Below are positions 62,546 through 64,000 of a DNA stretch of 64,000 bases, in pieces. The position numbers and the translations under genes are program-made. The DNA is taken from assembly GCA_051649305.1 (NCBI GenBank), contig JBOFGV010000044.1, positions 62,001 through 126,000 on the forward strand, written 5' to 3'. The first letter of the stretch is position 1; each line of letters starts with the position of its first letter. Origin of the DNA: JADCCX01 sp051649305. GTDB taxonomy: Bacteria > Pseudomonadota > Alphaproteobacteria > Rhizobiales > Beijerinckiaceae. Below the pieces are notes generated by a model that made no database searches, was not told where the DNA came from, and saw only the letters and a list, made by a program, of their open reading frames with translations.

Positions 62546-63496
62546 ATGGATCAAAATAGCAGAGCGCGCCTACCATCGCCCTTGATCAAAGGAGTCTGGC
62601 CGGTGCTGTGCACGCCGTTCAAAGCGGATGGTGCGGTCGATCCCGAAAGCCTGCGTCGCGTTGTTGCCTTTGCTCTCGGCAGCGGTGTTAACGGTGTTGT
62701 ATTCCCAGGCTTTGCAAGCGAAGTGGACTCGTTGACCCCGGGTGAGCGTCGGGCACTTCTGGAAGTGGTGGTCGATGAAGTGGCCGGGCGCGTGCCAGTG
62801 CTCGCCGGAGCGACAGGCGCATCAGTGGAAGCTGTGGTTTCGCTGGTGCGCGAGTGCATAGACGTGGGTGTCCGTCAGGTGATGATACAGGCACCAAAAG
62901 CCGTTGGCGCAGATGCAGCGGCTGTCACATCCTTTTACCGCGCCATATCCGCAGCAGTTCCCGAAGCTGAAATCGTGTTGCAGAATGCGCCAGCGCCGCG
63001 TGGTTCCGATCTTTCGCCGGACGCTGGTGTTGCAGTGACAGCAGCCAACGCACGCATCCGCTACATCAAGGAGGAGACGATCCCCTCGGGTCCGCCAATC
63101 AGTGCCATATTGAAAGCAGCACCGGAACATCTTGCAGGCGTGATCGGCGGCGGCGGTGCGCGGTTCGTCATTGATGAGTATCTCCGCGGTGCCTGTGGCG
63201 CGATGCCTGCAGTGGAGTTTGCCGACATTCATGTCGCGATGTGGTCTGCGCTTGAGGCCGGTCGTGAATCTGATGCGCGTGATCTTTATGAGCGCACATT
63301 ACCTTTGCTGATGATCCAGAGCCATGCCCGCATGCGGTTTACAAAGCGCGTGCTCATGCGGCGTGGGGTACTCACCAACGACGTTGTCCGCGCTGCCATT
63401 GCGCCGTTTGATACGCGTGATCTCGACGAGATCGACGCCTTGCTGGACCGGATAACCGATCTGCTCACTGTGGCCCCATTCAGGAAGGCCGCCTGA
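62546..63496 (+). CDS. DapA-family aldolase/dehydratase
   Basis: A 316-residue member of the dihydrodipicolinate synthase/N-acetylneuraminate lyase family, class I pyruvate-dependent aldolases or keto-sugar-acid dehydratases. The Schiff-base Lys175 is in RYIKEETIP and AGATGAS near residue 88 is the usual carboxylate-binding region. The Tyr of the canonical YNxP motif is replaced: the protein reads LQNAPAP (Gln146), so proton relay must differ. A 2-keto-3-deoxy sugar acid is the likely substrate given the dehydratase gene that follows with a 1-base overlap. CGGAG lies 9 bases before the ATG. Confidence 0.88.
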   Translation: MDQNSRARLPSPLIKGVWPVLCTPFKADGAVDPESLRRVVAFALGSGVNGVVFPGFASEVDSLTPGERRALLEVVVDEVAGRVPVLAGATGASVEAVVSLVRECIDVGVRQVMIQAPKAVGADAAAVTSFYRAISAAVPEAEIVLQNAPAPRGSDLSPDAGVAVTAANARIRYIKEETIPSGPPISAILKAAPEHLAGVIGGGGARFVIDEYLRGACGAMPAVEFADIHVAMWSALEAGRESDARDLYERTLPLLMIQSHARMRFTKRVLMRRGVLTNDVVRAAIAPFDTRDLDEIDALLDRITDLLTVAPFRKAA

Positions 63497-64000
63497 TGGT
63501 TGACCGGGTCGCCAAGGTCGAATGCTTCGCGCTGACCTTACCGCGCGACACGCCCTATCTCGGCGCTTTGCGGCCGGGTGAGGAGCCCAATGCGCGTGGC
63601 TACTTCGTGCGGAAGGGCAACCGCACTGTCTATCCGACTGTGGACCGCAATGTCCTTGTTCGTATTACGACGAAAGACGGCGTCATCGGCTGGGGTGAGA
63701 CCTATGGCATCGTGGCACCACGCGCGACCATGGCGATCATTTCCGATTTGTTGGCTGATTTCATTGTCGGCTCCGATCCATTCGACGCGGCTGTCATCCA
63801 TGATCGTCTCTATGACCTGATGCGCGTGAGAGGCTATACAGGCGGCTATTATCTCGACGCACTGGCTGCCATCGACATCGCGCTTTGGGATATCGCGGCA
63901 CAGATCGCGCGCGTGCCACTGGTCAAGCTGCTCGGCGGCATGCGGCGTGAGACAATCCCCGCCTATGTCTCGGGTCTGCCGGAAGCGACACGCGCCAAGC
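63496..64000 (+). CDS. Mandelate racemase/muconate lactonizing enzyme family protein (partial)
   Basis: The first 168 residues of an enolase-superfamily enzyme, cut by the window end. Visible parts are the N-terminal capping domain (VECFALTLPRD, RNVLVRITTKDGVIGWGETY) and the start of the barrel (LDALAAIDIALWDIAAQ, LVKLLGG). The metal-binding residues and catalytic Lys/His lie beyond base 64000. Members of this group are sugar-acid dehydratases that make 2-keto-3-deoxy acids, which fits the overlapping aldolase and the DgoK kinase. ATG 63496 overlaps the stop of the aldolase gene by one base. Confidence 0.9.
   Translation, partial: MVDRVAKVECFALTLPRDTPYLGALRPGEEPNARGYFVRKGNRTVYPTVDRNVLVRITTKDGVIGWGETYGIVAPRATMAIISDLLADFIVGSDPFDAAVIHDRLYDLMRVRGYTGGYYLDALAAIDIALWDIAAQIARVPLVKLLGGMRRETIPAYVSGLPEATRAK

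Noticed and set aside
1..64000. CRISPR arrays, rRNA, tRNA and prophage
   Set aside because: I read through both strands for regularly spaced repeats, rRNA-like or cloverleaf sequences and phage structural genes and found none I could support.

Overview
The window looks like an accessory, catabolism-rich region of an alphaproteobacterium of the order Hyphomicrobiales (Rhizobiales), probably near Brucella/Ochrobactrum, Phyllobacterium or Chelativorans. The basis is fairly high G+C, dense operons with 4-bp ATGA overlaps, many Tat-type (RR) solute-binding proteins, TTT (Tct), TRAP and family-5 SBP transporters, and the mix of LacI, IclR, RpiR, Lrp and LysR regulators. The exact genus is inference. 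I saw no rRNA, tRNA, CRISPR array, phage genes or replication origin. Almost every gene is a transporter component, a catabolic enzyme or a local regulator, so the window reads as a string of substrate-utilisation modules.

Layout. (A) 1-7538, minus strand: gamma-glutamyltransferase, a DUF1028 Ntn-hydrolase-like protein, two ATPases, a family-5 solute-binding protein (SBP) and two permeases (the last cut by the window edge), probably for peptides or gamma-glutamyl compounds. (B) 7539-8864: gene-poor, with a decayed fragment of the hydrolase gene that follows. (C) 8865-15458, plus strand: alpha/beta hydrolase, glutathione S-transferase, a glyoxalase-type dioxygenase fused to an esterase, a SnoaL-like protein, a YtcJ-type amidohydrolase and an AraC regulator. 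This resembles a quinone or electrophile detoxification cluster. (D) 15974-23104: a LacI regulator divergent from a hydroxyquinol-type intradiol dioxygenase operon (SDR, BKACE, quinone-oxidoreductase-like enzyme, cupin, two orphan SBPs), with two perfect 14-bp operators between them. A broken IS630 transposase follows (about 23290-24216).

(E) 24237-32235: a second family-5 SBP ABC transporter with one glycerophosphodiester phosphodiesterase (GDPD) inside the operon, an RpiR regulator upstream and a second, divergent GDPD gene. This suggests uptake and hydrolysis of glycerophosphodiesters. A cytochrome P450 remnant lies at 32341-32648. (F) 32665-43578, minus strand: one long run made of a tripartite tricarboxylate transporter, a TRAP transporter, an IclR regulator, a shikimate-dehydrogenase-like protein, a fumarylacetoacetase-family protein, DenD and OtnK. 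It looks like a four-carbon sugar-acid (erythronate/threonate-like) module. Both SBP genes in it are followed by a perfect GC-rich hairpin, and an IclR-like palindrome sits in front of the run.

(G) 43763-51285: Lrp regulator, arginase, ornithine cyclodeaminase, LysR regulator, argininosuccinate-lyase-family enzyme and a polar amino-acid ABC transporter. In principle this could turn an imported argininosuccinate-like compound into arginine, ornithine and proline. (H) 51505-64000: a GH39 glycosidase, an IolB-like isomerase, a third family-5 SBP ABC transporter, a LacI regulator with two operator-like sites, a DgoK kinase, a short stub of a KDPGal aldolase, a DapA-family aldolase and an enolase-superfamily dehydratase (cut by the window end). 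Together these form a candidate glycoside or uronate utilisation locus whose substrate cannot be read from the sequence.
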